This document shows, piece after piece, positions 14,341 through 26,549 of a stretch of DNA of 64,000 nt (position 1 is its first letter; every line of letters begins with the position of its first letter). Below the pieces are notes generated by a model that worked only from the letters and a program-made list of their open reading frames with translations, was not told the DNA's origin and made no database searches. Made by a program: the position numbers and the translations under genes. This DNA is from Stropharia rugosoannulata (Eukaryota > Basidiomycota > Agaricomycetes > Agaricales > Strophariaceae), in NCBI GenBank assembly GCA_028532985.1, contig JANCIK010000002.1:3286001-3350000 (forward strand), read 5' to 3'.

Positions 14341-16121
14341 ATGGGCTCCGGTCAATCAAAGTTTTATAAGAGCGCGAACAAGCATCAGTATCCATTTGGT
14401 CCGCCCCCGCTGCCTGGGCCATACAACCAGCAGCCATTCCATCAGTTTGGCCCCTTAGGCTATGGTCCGAGTATGTACCCCCAGCAAATGCCCGGATTTA
14501 TACCACCTGGAGCGTATGGGCAGGGTGCGCAGCTTCCACCTCCATTACTGGACTGGCTGCCCCAGGATCGTCGAAGAAGTCGCCGGAAGTCGCGTCGGCG
14601 AGACTCTGAGAAGTTCGTGGGTGGATTTGGAGCAGAGCAACGAAGAGGTATGGGACCGTTGCTGTAAATAGCCTGCGTAAGCTGACGCTGTTCAGACTCC
14701 CGGCGCACCCACTCAGAGTCGCATAGAAGAGACGAGCGAGTCGTACCGCCCGTCATACCAAAAATGCAAATGCCTGGTTAGCGCTCTCTTCCCTGGTGAA
14801 ATGTCAGCTTGACTTAATTATTCTATGACTAGTTCCGGAGGTCACTCGTGCCCCCCCTGAGCCAGAACGCAGAACTGCCACTCCATTTGTGCCCCCATTC
14901 CCTAGAGCGCCAGCAGACAATGAACTTGATAGGTCAAGAAGTCGTTCTCAACACGGTCACAGTTCGGGTCATGGTCATAGCAGACCGGAATCAAGGCAGT
15001 CAGTTAGTTATTCTCCTCCGCATTCAATCAATGGAGATTTCGCCCATGTCATGCAACCGCTTGAACCTGCAAATTCCTCTGCATTTGGACCTACTGGGCA
15101 ACGGCCAAATGTTTCTCTGAGCAATCCTCTGCCTCCTCCCCCGCGTGACATATACGAGATGTCGCCCTATAAATCACTTCTTACCATGCCCCACACATCA
15201 GCCTTGCTAACTGCGTCATACGGTCCGCACGTGGCAACGGTTAATCCAATTAGCCAGCCTGCCAAAGTTGAACGTAAAAAGTCCATAGGGAAAAGCCTGC
15301 TCCGCGCCTTCAGCAAAAAGGAAAAGAAGCCGGAACTCCAGCCGCAGGTGCATTTTGTACCCGTTTATGTTCAGGGCGACAAGGATCCTACTCAGACGGT
15401 ATCATATCCAACGGAGACAGCGCAACAGGCTGCAGACCTGATCCGCACTATATCACAGGTTCGCGCTGGCGTGAAAAGCCAACCATTGCATGCCACAGCA
15501 CCAGCTCCGCAGTCCGTGCTGAGGCGTGCCAGTGCTGGAGTACATCACACCACCGGTCAATCTACCACCTCCGTGGACGCTGCATACCCACCAGTACCAC
15601 CGGACCCAAGCGTTATCTACTTCAACCAGGACAGCCCGTACAGCGTCTTCATGAACCATTCGCCACATCGCGTTCCGCACCGGGGCAAGTTGTACCCCAC
15701 TGCAGCGCATCTCTTTGAAGCATTCAAGTACGTCGACCAGCACCCGGATATTGCAGAGCAGATACGCCAGTGCCCCGACATTACCTCCCTGTACGAGATG
15801 ACAACGAAGTATGCGAGTTCTGCGCGCGCAGACTGGGGATACGTGCACCTTGGCATCGTATGCCTTTCTCTTTACATGTTTCCTCCAAGATGTGCTGATA
15901 ATATACTCTAGATGGATGAGGTCCTGCTTATTAAATTTAGAGCGCACGTAGACCTGCGCACCAAGCTGTTCGCGACGGGCGACGCGAGTCTGATTTATTC
16001 AGACCGCAACGATACGTTTTGGGGCATCGGTGCCAATGGCGACGGCCAGAATCTGATGGGCAAAGCACTTGCGCGGATAAGAGACAAGCTTCGTATGGAG
16101 TTTGCGATGGAACCTAGGTAG
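14341..16121 (+). CDS. NADAR-domain protein with disordered N-terminus and N-myristoylation-type start
   Basis: Four exons: 14341-14647, about 14696-14776, 14832-15858 and 15912-16121. The first 300-odd residues are disordered and rich in Pro, Ser, Arg and His. The last about 160 form a NADAR domain (DUF1768, YbiA/RibX-like). Its signatures are VIYFNQDSPYSVFMNHSPHR, LYPTAAHLFEAFKY, then SDRNDTFWGIGANGDGQNLM and GKALARIRDKLR. NADAR proteins cleave N-glycosidic bonds, for example in damaged riboflavin intermediates, and some bacterial members remove ADP-ribose from guanine. The N-terminus MGSGQS fits the MGxxxS/T consensus for N-myristoylation, so membrane targeting is a possible inference. KKSIGKSLLRAFSKKEKK is a basic patch that could add to membrane binding. 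The physiological substrate is unknown. Confidence 0.85.
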
Positions 16122-16339
16122 GCTTTCTAGCCTTATGTCTATGTTTTAGTTCTTCTTTTATGCCCCTTCTTCATTTACCCGACCGCGACACCTTGCATAC
16201 TCTCCTCGCCGCCCCGTTCACGAATTTGGATTACGAGACCATGTGTACAGTACATATAGTTTACTTACTAGTTGACGCATATCAATGATCACGAATTTAT
16301 GTCTTGCATTAAACACAATCAAGATGAAGTACATAAAGA

Positions 16340-18218
16340 CTACCGCTTTCTTTTCCTGCGTCCGCCACTAGCTTCTTCTGACTCTCGGCCTTGTTGAACG
16401 TTCAAGAGATTAAGTGCCTTGTCTACCGCCTGCCGCTTGACCTTTTCTGGCACTTTCTCCCAGTAGACTTCTTCGCGTTTGCCAAGGACAAGCTCAGCAG
16501 CGATTGCTGCATCACCAAACGCGAGGGCCGACCCAACACCATCCAAGCCGGAATTTTGCCGCTTTTCGCAACCAGAAAAGTAGTTGACGAACTGTTCTGC
16601 GTGTGAGGGTGTGCTGAAGCGGATGTGACACTAAGCATGATGTCATCAATATATATACGAGTGAACAAATAAACCAGAACGTACGCTATCCATGCTCTTC
16701 ATGTAGTCGAGGTAATCTATGACAGTGTCTGGCTGTAATGTCGACGACGGTGCTCTCGCATTATCGGCGCTCCACGCCTGCATAAAGAGTCCGCGGAGGG
16801 TCGTCTTGTTTGTTTCGGGATGTAGATGTCGAACAAATACAAGACAGCCCGAGGGATACGGAGAGTTTTCACGAATTTTAGCAGCGCTCAGTGTGGGTAC
16901 ATGGGTCATCTCAGTGCGCTCTCCAGCGTGCTTTGAAGTAGATGTATGATTAAGTTTTTTGGGCCGCACATCAGTGTTGTTTTTGGTAGTTCGTGCAGTC
17001 GCCTGTGGGTAGTTTATGGATTCGTGCCGTGTCTCCTGAGATCGATTTATTTCTTGAACGAGCTCCTGGCGGAAGAGCAGGTACTCTGCTTTGAGCGATT
17101 CCCAGTGCTCCTTGGAGATTGAGCGCAAGCCAAATTTTGCAGCCTCCTGGGCGGCGGAGTGACCATGTTCCAGCTTGGAACTGGAATCAACAGGATGTAC
17201 ATTCCATGGCCACTTTTCCAGGATGTAGTCCATGTCTTCCTGGGCTCCCAAAGTGATCAGTGCAAAGCCTTTGCATACAGGTATGTCATTTGACTGGTCC
17301 CTATGATGGCAAGGATACGCAATGCTCTGCACTCGGGCTGGATTATAGGACGGGGAGGGTTTTAACAGATCCGTGATAAATTTTAATGTTCCAGGTAGAT
17401 GTCGGTAATGAACCGGGATATTTTCCTGTGACGCGGTGAACAAGACGACTTGACAACGTTTGAGCAAAAATAAAAATCTTACCACATATATCGTAAGTCT
17501 ATCCCAGTAAGGTTTACTGTACTCATTTGATATAGCGGCAAGCTTCCTGCGAACTTCGTAGCCAGTGGGGTTTCTGGAGCTGTTGGTCTCGGATGATAGA
17601 ACGAGCCGGACATCGACAAACTCCGTAGCGTATGTCCGCAACGCCTTGACATACATCGTTTCGGCGTACTGAAAGGATGACGAAGACAAGGCTTGGACGA
17701 ATACAGGCGACTTTCTAAAAAGGTATGCTAGAGGAATGACTATTAACAAGGAAGTATTGATTAGGGCCTGCGCTGGTATTATGGATGATAGCTCACTAAC
17801 ATCCTGCAGAGTCATTTACGCGAGTCTCAAATTTGTCATCTTCTGCGTCGTTGGACGATTGCGTATTCCGGTCTATCTTCCGGCGCAGGTCAACTTCGGC
17901 CCAAAGAGCATAATTTGACAGGGCAAGGCAGATCAAGTCTGCGAGAAGGCGTGGGTCGGGATCCTTATGAGAGCTTGATGCTGGTGTTTTTGGTACAGGC
18001 ATAATCTGACTTGCTGCACTAGAGATTGCATTTTTGACTAGCGCAGTAGATGATGATGGTTTTTCGTTATGGGCTAAACTCTGTCTTGCAGGCTGAGCTC
18101 AGCCGCAGAATGGGACAAAAAGAGCGCAGGTAGTCACCTTTTCTGTAGGGTTTGTTCTCGCTGCTGGCGTATTGGTCTTTCGTTTCTTTACGGAGCGTGG
18201 AACGAAATCACAGGACAT
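16340..18218 (-). CDS. La-related (LARP7/Pof8-like) protein with RRM and C-terminal xRRM
   Basis: Putative RNA-binding protein of the La-related group. LARP7-family members chaperone 7SK or telomerase RNA (Pof8 in fission yeast). Spliced parts in order: basic N-terminus MSCDFVPRSVKKRKTNTP; a La-motif-like helical region (PRLLADLICLALSNYALWAE with DLRRKIDRN, then IPLAYLFRKSPVFVQA); an RRM opening with RLTIYVENIPVHYRHLPGTL; a charged linker; and an xRRM-like C-terminal domain (GCLVFVRHLHPETNKTTLRG, then CHIRFSTPSHAEQFVNYF). It ends in a basic tail, GGRRKRKR. The frame requires acceptor use near 17770 that skips an in-frame stop. The RRM and xRRM reading is stronger than the La-motif call. Confidence 0.65.
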
Positions 18219-18564
18219 TACGGTGGAATGCAAGAGCAGGGTGAGAGGGGGCTAAATTGGTGCGCGTCTGTTCACGTGTCAGTAACGGAGGTGACGTTGA
18301 TTGCGGTTTGCATGGGTTGCAACCACTGCCGTATTTGCATATCATACATAACCATCTCGAGCCTGCATCCGCGTCTGGGATGCGACGATACCCGTAGGCT
18401 GACATATACAGGCATAGCTGTAACAATATACGAAACAGCTTGGACCAATTTCCAACGAGACCATCCTGCGAGGTACTTCCGGAGCATGATCTGGCGGCCC
18501 ATAAATCTCTTCAGCTTGACTCGGACTGACAACCGTTACATTTACTGCCCAGAACTTTAACGAC
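18219..18564. promoter_or_regulatory. divergent promoter region, LARP7-like / coiled-coil gene
   Basis: 346 bases between two outward-facing ATGs (18218 minus, 18565 plus), so both genes must share or abut promoter elements. No TATA box was recognised. Confidence 0.45.
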
Positions 18565-21321
18565 ATGCTAGGCTTGAACTTGGAAACCCCTCGCCCGCTT
18601 CCCCCAGCTAAGGCGCGCAAGGCCAATGCTATGCGCAAGATATCTTCTAGCCCACCGCCGGCATATGGGTCGCCGTTCACTTTCCCCGCGCGCCGTCAGA
18701 TGCGCCAGGACATCCTGGGCTCTCCAATGGCGAAGACATTTCAAATGGTCGGTTGGGACATACCCAGTGAAGAGCCTGACGAGGCTGAACCGAGTGATAT
18801 CGCGTGGATAAATGAGAAGTCAAGGGAGGAATTAAAGGAATTATTGGTGAAAGCAGATGTGCTCATTAAGGAGAGAGAAAATGGTGCGCTCGTCTAGTAA
18901 CGGAATTTGACCAGTAATTTATTTATTACAGAACTTGGTATAACTTCTGCCGTCTGCAAGGGCCTTTTCCAGAGCAATGTCGCTCTCAAATCAAGGCACG
19001 AGGCACTTCTTGCACGTATACCTTCTTCTCCAGCCCGTTCCATCTCTTCCCCATCGAACCTCAATCAACAGTCCTTACTGCCTGAAGAATATGCTGACGG
19101 GCATATTACCACCTCATCTTCTGAATCTGCCCTAGACCGCAGCCGGTCACCTTCTCCAGTACTGTCCCGGAGACATGCCCGGAAGGTGTCGATAGCTGCT
19201 GCAGACGTCTCATTACTCTCTGACCAAAATGCTGAACTTATGGAAAAGCTTGAAAAACTCGAGAAGGAGGCTACATCCTCAGACCAGGCTGGTCGACGCG
19301 AATTAAAGCGACTAGAAAAGGAGATTACTTTCCTCCGTGAGGCGCTGGAGAAGACACAAGCCAGGAGCGATGAGCTGGAAGCAAAGGTTCAAGGTGCCGT
19401 TTCTTCTCAAGCCTGGCGACGTAAGAAAGAGCGTGAAGCCAAATTTCGAGCCATGCGTAATATTGGCCGCGGGGCGATAACCGATAGCTCCAGCAATGCG
19501 CCGAGCTTTGCGCCGCAGGGTTCAACATTTGGTGGTCCATCTGAGACCTTCTCTTTCTTTCCTAAGGAGTCCAGCCCGGTTGTAAATCCCTCAGAGCTAC
19601 ACGACTTCTATACCGACCTACAGGTTGGCTCACGAACGTCGCTGAAGCCTCATGAACACTCACTTATCACTCAACTTTTGGTTAAGGTACAGGAATTGGA
19701 GGACGCCAATGCCAAAATATTGCAGAAGCAAGTTGAGACCGCGAAGCAGCTATCTGCTGTTCAGCGAGATACTGCACACATGAGCAGAGTTTACGAATGC
19801 CTCTCTGATCACGATTCCCTAGAACTTGAGCTGGCTGATGCGCAAGGTTGGGAAGATAAGGACGATAATGCGTTCGATGAAGAAAAGGACACCGTGCTTA
19901 CTGAAACAGTCCGTTTCAGGAGCCTCAAGCGCACCCTTGCAACTGAAGTGCAATCATTGCGGGGCACTTGCATTGTCCGCCCAGACTTCACGTCTAATGC
20001 AAAAACACGCAAAACGGTGATGGGCTTATTCGACGGGGAAGGTTTGGCGCCACGACAAGTAGAATCCGTCCACTCGAGTGAAGACAATATTCCTTCGGAT
20101 TCGTCGCCATGGACTGAAGGGCATGACAACTACACCGGTTGGTCTTCTGAAACCATGGGAGGGCCGGACGGGACAACATCTACTCGCCTCTCCCCTTTGC
20201 ATTTCTTTTCTCCTCCGTCTCAAATTCTTGCAGAGCTCTCACCACTTGCAGGGCGCCCTACGTTGCATGCCGAGCTCGCACAAGGTTTGAACGGAAGCTG
20301 GAATGACATTCAGGACCGTGAACGTAGTAATCGCCATCTTCGAAGTTCGAGTCTGTATGATTACAGTCAAATATCCGTTCCTCCATCGCCGTCACCCTCC
20401 TCTAGATCTTTGTCTAGAAGAAACTCAAACCAGCTTGACTTCGATGGCATGCAAACCGCCTTGGGCAAGAGTGCAAGCAATGCCGAGGAACGTACATCCC
20501 GAGATGGCTCTTTTCTTATGCCGGCCAACACTCTCCAGCTTTCTGTTGAGCCTCCCACACCGGAGCAGCCGCACACCAGTCAGTTCCGGACCGGGGAAGC
20601 TGATGACCGCAGTACCTCCCCGATGCCCAAGTCACCGCGCATCAAGCTCACGTCTGATGTTTTCCGCACGCGACCCAACCGCTGGGTCGCCCGGCGCCTC
20701 AGGAGCAGGAGCATAGAACGCAGGCGCATCAATTTTAGCTCCTTAGATATAGATAGTTACGGCGACCGGGTGCTGCTCACTGATACTGCGGAACCATCCC
20801 CGATCGCACCTTCCTTTGCACTGGCCATTCCGAAACGGCTCATGAATGCAGTCGACAGTATGATTGGTGGGTTCGATAACGCGCTCTCAAGGCGCACTTC
20901 CACGCCAGTGAAGGAGGTGTATTACCTCGACGCCGGTGCGTCCGACGACGGCGAGGACTACCCGCCTGCGCCTGTGACGCCGCGCGCTCAGCCTCATGGG
21001 GACGAACGACAGCCGCGTACACGCAGACGGAGCGGCGGCAGAGGCGCGCACGACCGTGAGATTGACGCGACCATCAACACCGAGCATGCGGATGAGACAT
21101 GGGAAGACAACCAGCTGCAGGTGCTTGCGGGTTCCTCGGTGGCGTCAACGCCGCAGAAGAGCGGCGCGGCGCGGGACGATCACCAGAGCTTCATTGTAAA
21201 GGTATGGCTGTGGATACAGTTCGCGATCGTTGTGTTTGTGTTCTTGTATGCGATGGCGCGACGCGGGCCAAAGACGATGTTGACGGATGAAAACCGGAGG
21301 GCTGTTGCGCGCAGGCGTTGA
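18565..21321 (+). CDS. Tail-anchored coiled-coil protein, unknown function
   Basis: Two exons (18565-18883 and 18932-21321; phase-1 intron) give 902 residues. The N-terminus is Pro/Ser-rich. A helical block SREELKELLVKADVLIKERE continues over the splice into ELGITSAVCKGLFQSNVALK. A second coiled coil starts around SLLSDQNAELMEKLEKLEKE, and a third helical region runs through HSLITQLLVKVQELEDANAK. A long Ser/Pro-rich disordered region follows. About 20 residues before the end is one hydrophobic helix, VWLWIQFAIVVFVFLYAMA, followed by a basic tail. This fits a tail-anchored protein with nearly all its mass in the cytosol. No characterised family was recognised. The ELGITSAVCKGLF region resembles the dynein-binding CC1 box of HAP1/BICD-type adaptors (inference only). 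Confidence 0.8.
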
Positions 21322-21830
21322 TGGACTGTTTCCCATTGTATACATGGAGTTGGTGACTATGAGGTTGAATCCGAGCGGAGATGGCTCTAGATTTCTTTTC
21401 CTCTACTGCTTTCCCCCTTTTTTATGTTCTGTTTTTCCCGTTCATTCATTCAATGATTTACCACAACACCGCCACTTGCAGTACCCTTTCCAATCCAGTA
21501 GTGGCATCCCTACGCTTCAAACCACTGACATTGTCTATTCCGATGACCCATCTTGCCCCTTCATTTACTTCTGCTTATCGCGTCTATATAGTATATAATT
21601 ACATTCACCGGTTTCTCGTGTTAATTTGATCGCGTCTATACTCGTGGATCACGGCTGTTGTAGTGTAAATGTGATGTATTGTTTGGACCTACATACAATG
21701 TTTTGGGTTGTACCTCGCGCCTAAGAATTGCCACAAATACTAGAAATAAATCAATATATTCGACAACATTTTCACAAAAAGGCATTACAGATATAAGCCT
21801 CTATATTCTAATGACGAGGGTGCAAGCTCA
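21322..21830. other. convergent intergenic region
   Basis: About 510 bases between two convergent 3' ends (coiled-coil gene and SUV39-like gene). It is AT-rich 3' UTR-type sequence with no gene. Confidence 0.5.
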
Positions 21831-24300
21831 TTAAGAGCTTCTGAAGTACCCACGACACTCCCTCGTATCGCACAAACATGGCATGGCGCCCTCTGGGATC
21901 ACGACCTTACCCTTACTCTGGCCCTTCCTTTTTCCCGGATTCAAAAACTCCTGGTGCTTTATGTTAGCAGCAACGGCCGGTTCGTAGTCAAAAGTAAACT
22001 CTGTGAGAGGAGCTATGGGTGTGTTTGCGACAAAAACGATGTATGGCATGTTGCTCTGCAAAAAGCGTAGCAATGAGTGGTCAGAAATGGGCAAGAGTCG
22101 TAAAGAAGCATGTCTATACCGATACGGGCCTATCGTGCACGACAAGGTAAACTTCGAGGTTGGGCATGCAGGAGTGGCTGGAGATATACAGGATCTAAAT
22201 AGTATCTGAATCATTAAAGGCATTAAAGTATTACTGACTTGATAAAACGCGTCCAGTTTCCTATCCTTGAAGAATGAGCAAACAGACTAGATGGACACAC
22301 AGGACTAGGCGGACCTTCTAGTTTAGAATCGACGGAGTATCGGCCTGAAGCCGCTGAGTGGGATGACTGACTTCCCCCCTGACTGGGACCGGGATGGCTC
22401 TGATCGCCTTGGCTGGGTTGAGTGGGTTGGCTCCCTGTTGGCACGAACTCGTTGCCGTCGAGGTCGAAGCAGTATGCCCCAAGGGAGGCAGGCAGTGCTA
22501 CTGCGTCCTCGCGCCGTCTGTATGTAGACAATACACATGAATTACATGAAAGTAAAGACAAAGTATGGTGCATACATCAAACGCCTAGAATAATCAATTT
22601 TTTTGAGTAAACACTAACAGTATTCGGATTATTGAGATTGTATACCCAGTGTATATCCCTACAACTTTACCTCGAGGTATGGCTACGGGGGAGCGCACGC
22701 CCCACCCGCGTGCGTTTGTTTTAAAAACTTCTATAGGAATTCGACGCGGTCTCTGGGAAACAGAGTTCATGCATGTCTCTACAGAACAGGCACATCCCTG
22801 GGAACGACTCGTTCGATAAACGAAGGGTTTTACTGACAAACACTAACCTTATTGCATTCAATGACTTCCACGTTTTTTGGAACATTGAAAGCAAAAAGGC
22901 CCTAAGAATTGTATGCCAATGAATCTGACTATGCAGAACCAGCAACAGCATAACACTTACAGAAGGGGTGTAAGCGAAATCATGCTGTTCCCAATCAACC
23001 TGACATCCGCAAGTTTCGGGGAGAGGTCCACAAGCAATACAATCGCATGACATGAGGAAACCGCTATCAGGCTGTTCGATTCCTGGCGCGCTAGAGCAAT
23101 AATACCATTTTGTGAGCAGAAAATGTCTGAGAAATGGTTCCCATACAATTTATATTCGCTTTCAAGGTATATAAACGACCTGTCAATAGGTGGGATAGCT
23201 TCTTCATCGACTTCATTGCCGAATGTAACGGCTTCTGCGCCCTTCTTGTGCGCGGCACGCGTCCATTCGGTTTGTAACCTCTTACGTCTGTGCAAAACTT
23301 AGAAGCCATCAACAAGCAATAACGAAAGGCCTTACCTGACTTCAGCGGTTTCCCCCGGAGGTGTGGAGCCTGGTATAGACGCCTCTACCGTAAGCGACGA
23401 TGAAGGAAGAACCACGGGCGGTACCACGCGTTTCACACGTTTACGAGGCGAGGACGTGTAGTCTGAAGGCGGTGGTGGGCCTTCAATGTGTACAGCACGT
23501 TGCTTTCCTTTAGCCTTCTCCGACATTGGACTTGGGATGGATACAGGGACGCTTTGTACAGAATGAGTGGAAGCGCTATTTATAGGTGGCGGCTGAGGCG
23601 GCTGTGAAGATTTGGAGGTTGAAGATTGCAGAGTTACTGAAGAGCTGGTGGACATAGCTCTCGATGCCGAGCGCCCAAGAGACGCAGACGATGCATCGCG
23701 TGAGGACTCTGTATGGTGGCGCACGCTCCTGCGCACTTGGCCGGAGGCGACTACTTGGTGCTTCTTCATCAATTCAGCCATTTCACGGATGCGATTCGGC
23801 GGGGGTTCTTTCTTGGCTCGCGCAAGCTTTTCGTTGTACGCCTGACTGCGCAAAAACGTCTCCGTGTTGTGAACATCAGCTGTACTAGGCACCTCGATTT
23901 CCAAGGACTCTGAGGCAAGATCTTGACGTCGCTTTTTCTGCATTTTTCGGTACCTGGAGCTATCAATGCTTTCTTTATTGGAGGGTTCCCAAGTCGTCTT
24001 AGTACCATCTGCACGGCTCCATTCATCCCATCGGACCTGTATGGTCTAAACCTTCAGTCATTGAGTCAAAACAAGTACTTAAAAGCCTGACCTCAAGCCT
24101 GACATAGTCAATTCATACTTCCTAAAAAGAGAGAAACAGACTCACAGAACATTTCCATCATAATCGACTTCTTCTCCAATAATGTCGAACCCCCATTCAG
24201 CACCGCTGTCGACGTCACCCCAGTCATCCGGGGGAGAGGGAGAGCGTTCCCATCTCGGCGTATCAATGACTTCGACCTCCTTAGAACCTTCGGACGACAT
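21831..24300 (-). CDS. Histone H3 lysine-9 methyltransferase, SUV39/Clr4 type (chromodomain + pre-SET + SET + post-SET)
   Basis: Nuclear enzyme transferring methyl groups from S-adenosylmethionine to H3K9 to build heterochromatin. Reading from the ATG at 24300: an acidic N-terminus; a chromodomain (GEEVDYDGN, then YEVRWDEWSRADGTKTTWEP); a Ser/Pro-rich linker; and a Cys-rich pre-SET. The SET domain begins at RIPIEVFKTNARGWGVRSP. The catalytic NHSC motif is rebuilt at a splice junction: GNWTRFIN joins HSCMPNLEVYLVVHD across an intron near 22180-22250. Next come SNMPYIVFVANTPIAPL and FTFDYEP with its catalytic Tyr. A post-SET zinc motif CLCDTRECRGYF closes the protein. A disordered Gln/Ser/Pro insertion (about 30 residues, near 22340-22440) sits inside SET before SVDSKLEG. 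All key residues appear intact. Confidence 0.9.
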
Positions 24301-24526
24301 CACGTTACGGCGCCGCCTGATGTATGGCTTGTTTCCGAATCCGTAGTTGGTGAGCTGGCCGAGAAGTCAGATAAGTAAAGGTGGCAGGTGGCAGCAAGGT
24401 GGCAGGTGGTAAGTCGAAAGTGCGGGGTGACAGAAATAATCATTGTGTACGGGCCGATAGCACAGCCACAATAAACGAATAGTTTAGGTTCAATGGACGG
24501 TCTTAATTCTTTAGCTAACCACCACT
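24301..24526. promoter_or_regulatory. short divergent promoter, SUV39-like / membrane protein
   Basis: 226 bases separate the two divergent ATGs. The segment contains two copies of the 14-mer AAGGTGGCAGGTGG (24378-24391 and 24396-24409) in direct repeat with an 18-bp period. These could be factor-binding sites for either gene. Confidence 0.5.
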
Positions 24527-26549
24527 ATGGCGCATGTCGCTACCGCCGCCGCCGTCGCTGGCGTGTCCGCCCACAGACCCCCAGCTCTCTCTATATCATT
24601 CTCGTCCAGTGGTCATTCTCGGCACAGTTCAGCATCCAGTTCCGCGAGCTCGCATAGTGACGACGAACCGTCGGCCCTGTCGGCCCTTGATTCATCCGCA
24701 GCGCTCATTCTAGTGCACGACCAAGACGAGCGAGATGCAGATTTTGACTTCAGTGACGATGAAAATAACGACGATCATGAAGACATCGTCGGCCCTCTGT
24801 TCCAGGTCCGCAAGTCTGTCGTCTTTTCGCCTCTCCCGCCGTCGCTCGTCTTCCTCTACCTCCTAGCGCCATATCTTAGACTAGGAGCCCTGGACCTGCC
24901 GAACTCTGGATTACCCCTCAGATATGGACTACCAGCTCTAATATTCGCAGCTACTGCTTCGCTATTCGCACGACATATTTGGTACATGCTAGCTCGCTAC
25001 CTACGGAAAGCAGACTTGATGGATGTCATTATTGAGACTCTGGCAAAAGGACGAGGGAAGGAAAGGCAAAGGATGGTCATCAGACTTGCGGTGCGCTCCG
25101 GTACAGGGGCGGTTAGTACCCTGCTTGCTATCACTTATTTGCGTCGTGAGTCTTCAATCTTGCCGTCGAGTCCGCGGTGTGCCATTGTTGAATACACTAT
25201 TCTTAGATGCGATGTATACCCTCCAGCCATTCATGTCCACCAGTAAACACACTGCTCTGACATATATCTTGTCAACACTGGGTATCGGCGTTTTCATTGC
25301 CTACCTATCTTATGCACGATCTTTCAGTTCGAGACGTATCATGTATGCAACTTGGCTATCGGTAGCTTCATATGTCGCATGGCTGGCATGCACGACTTAC
25401 GCACACGTTCATGGGTTGCTTGAGGCGCAGGTAGGGTGGCTAGGGGATGGATATACATGGCAAGGCCTAGGTACTGTTCTTGCTATCTTAACACTTTAAT
25501 TTCGCTTACAGTTATTTTCAGCAACGACCGTCTTCGCATTTTGTTCATCGTCAACATTGCCGTTATATGTATCTCTAAAAAGCACATCACCGGCACCTAT
25601 TTCCACAGGCAAAGTGCCACGCTCACGCTCTTTTAGGATACTTTCTTCTCTATCTACGTTGTCTGCCGTTCTATTTCTCCTGCCGTCGGTCATCTTCGCC
25701 GCTTTTCCCAATCATCCTGCCAATGTGAGTATCAACCCAAATCACATTTCTCCCTCAGCTCCTTATGTCTGCCATGTTTAGTCATACTTTTCTGTCCAAC
25801 AGGTTGATCCTGCAAATTCTACCAGTTCAATCAGCACACCCATTCTATCAACTTTCTTCCTCACGGAATCATTAAATGCCACCTTGATCCCCGTGCTCCC
25901 CTCCTTGTCATCTTCTTCTTTCCACCCAGATATTACCCTACCATCAATCCCTCTAAATACAATCCGCAATGTACTCGCATCTATTATTCTCCTTCTTGGG
26001 GTTCCGGTATCCATCATGACCACTCCACCCATCCCTATCCACTCCCTCCGCTCAGCAAAAACCAATGTCTCGCGCTTGCTCATCACCTTACTCGTCGTTC
26101 TCCTCTCTCTTATCCCGCCGTACTCCTTCCCTTCCGCTGGCGACGACGAGCGCCAGAGCTACATCTTTTCGTCTTCGCTCTTCTTCACCGTCCTTACCAC
26201 CATCGTCATCCTGGCCAGCCTGATTGGGACCTACTTCCTTCCCGCCCTCCTCCACATCCTCATTCATACCTTCAAGCGCCCGCTAGCCATCGTCGTCCCG
26301 CCGCGCACGCCCCTCTTGCACACCCAGCTTCCCGGGCAGGGTCTGTCGCCTCTGGCGTCGACATTGAGCGAGGCCGATCGGCTCAGCCCGCGCACGGGTG
26401 CGGACGAGCTGCTGCTGCGCAAGGAGCGCGCACTGCAGAAACGCCAGTTCCGGAAACGCATCGGTTGGGACGTAGGTGTTTGGCTGCTCCTTGGCGTGAG
26501 CGCAGTTGGCATCGTGGCCATTGGCGCCGGGCTGCTTAGGGTGTGGTAG
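24527..26549 (+). CDS. Multi-pass membrane protein, possible amino-acid transporter (AAAP/SLC38-like)
   Basis: Four exons (24527-25145, 25207-25430, 25512-25724 and 25803-26549) give 600 residues. The first 80 are a Ser/Asp/Glu-rich cytosolic tail. About eleven hydrophobic segments follow, for example SLVFLYLLAPYLRL, ALIFAATASLFARHI, LTYILSTLGIGVFIAYL, VLASIILLLGVPVSIM, LLITLLVVLLSLIPP and WDVGVWLLLGVSAVGIVA. The stretch AQLFSATTVFAFCSSSTLPL followed by YVSLKST recalls the fifth-to-sixth helix region of AAAP vacuolar amino-acid transporters, which also have about 11 spans. The usual N-terminal GxGxLxLP motif was not found. The membrane call is firm, the transporter family tentative. Confidence 0.75.
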
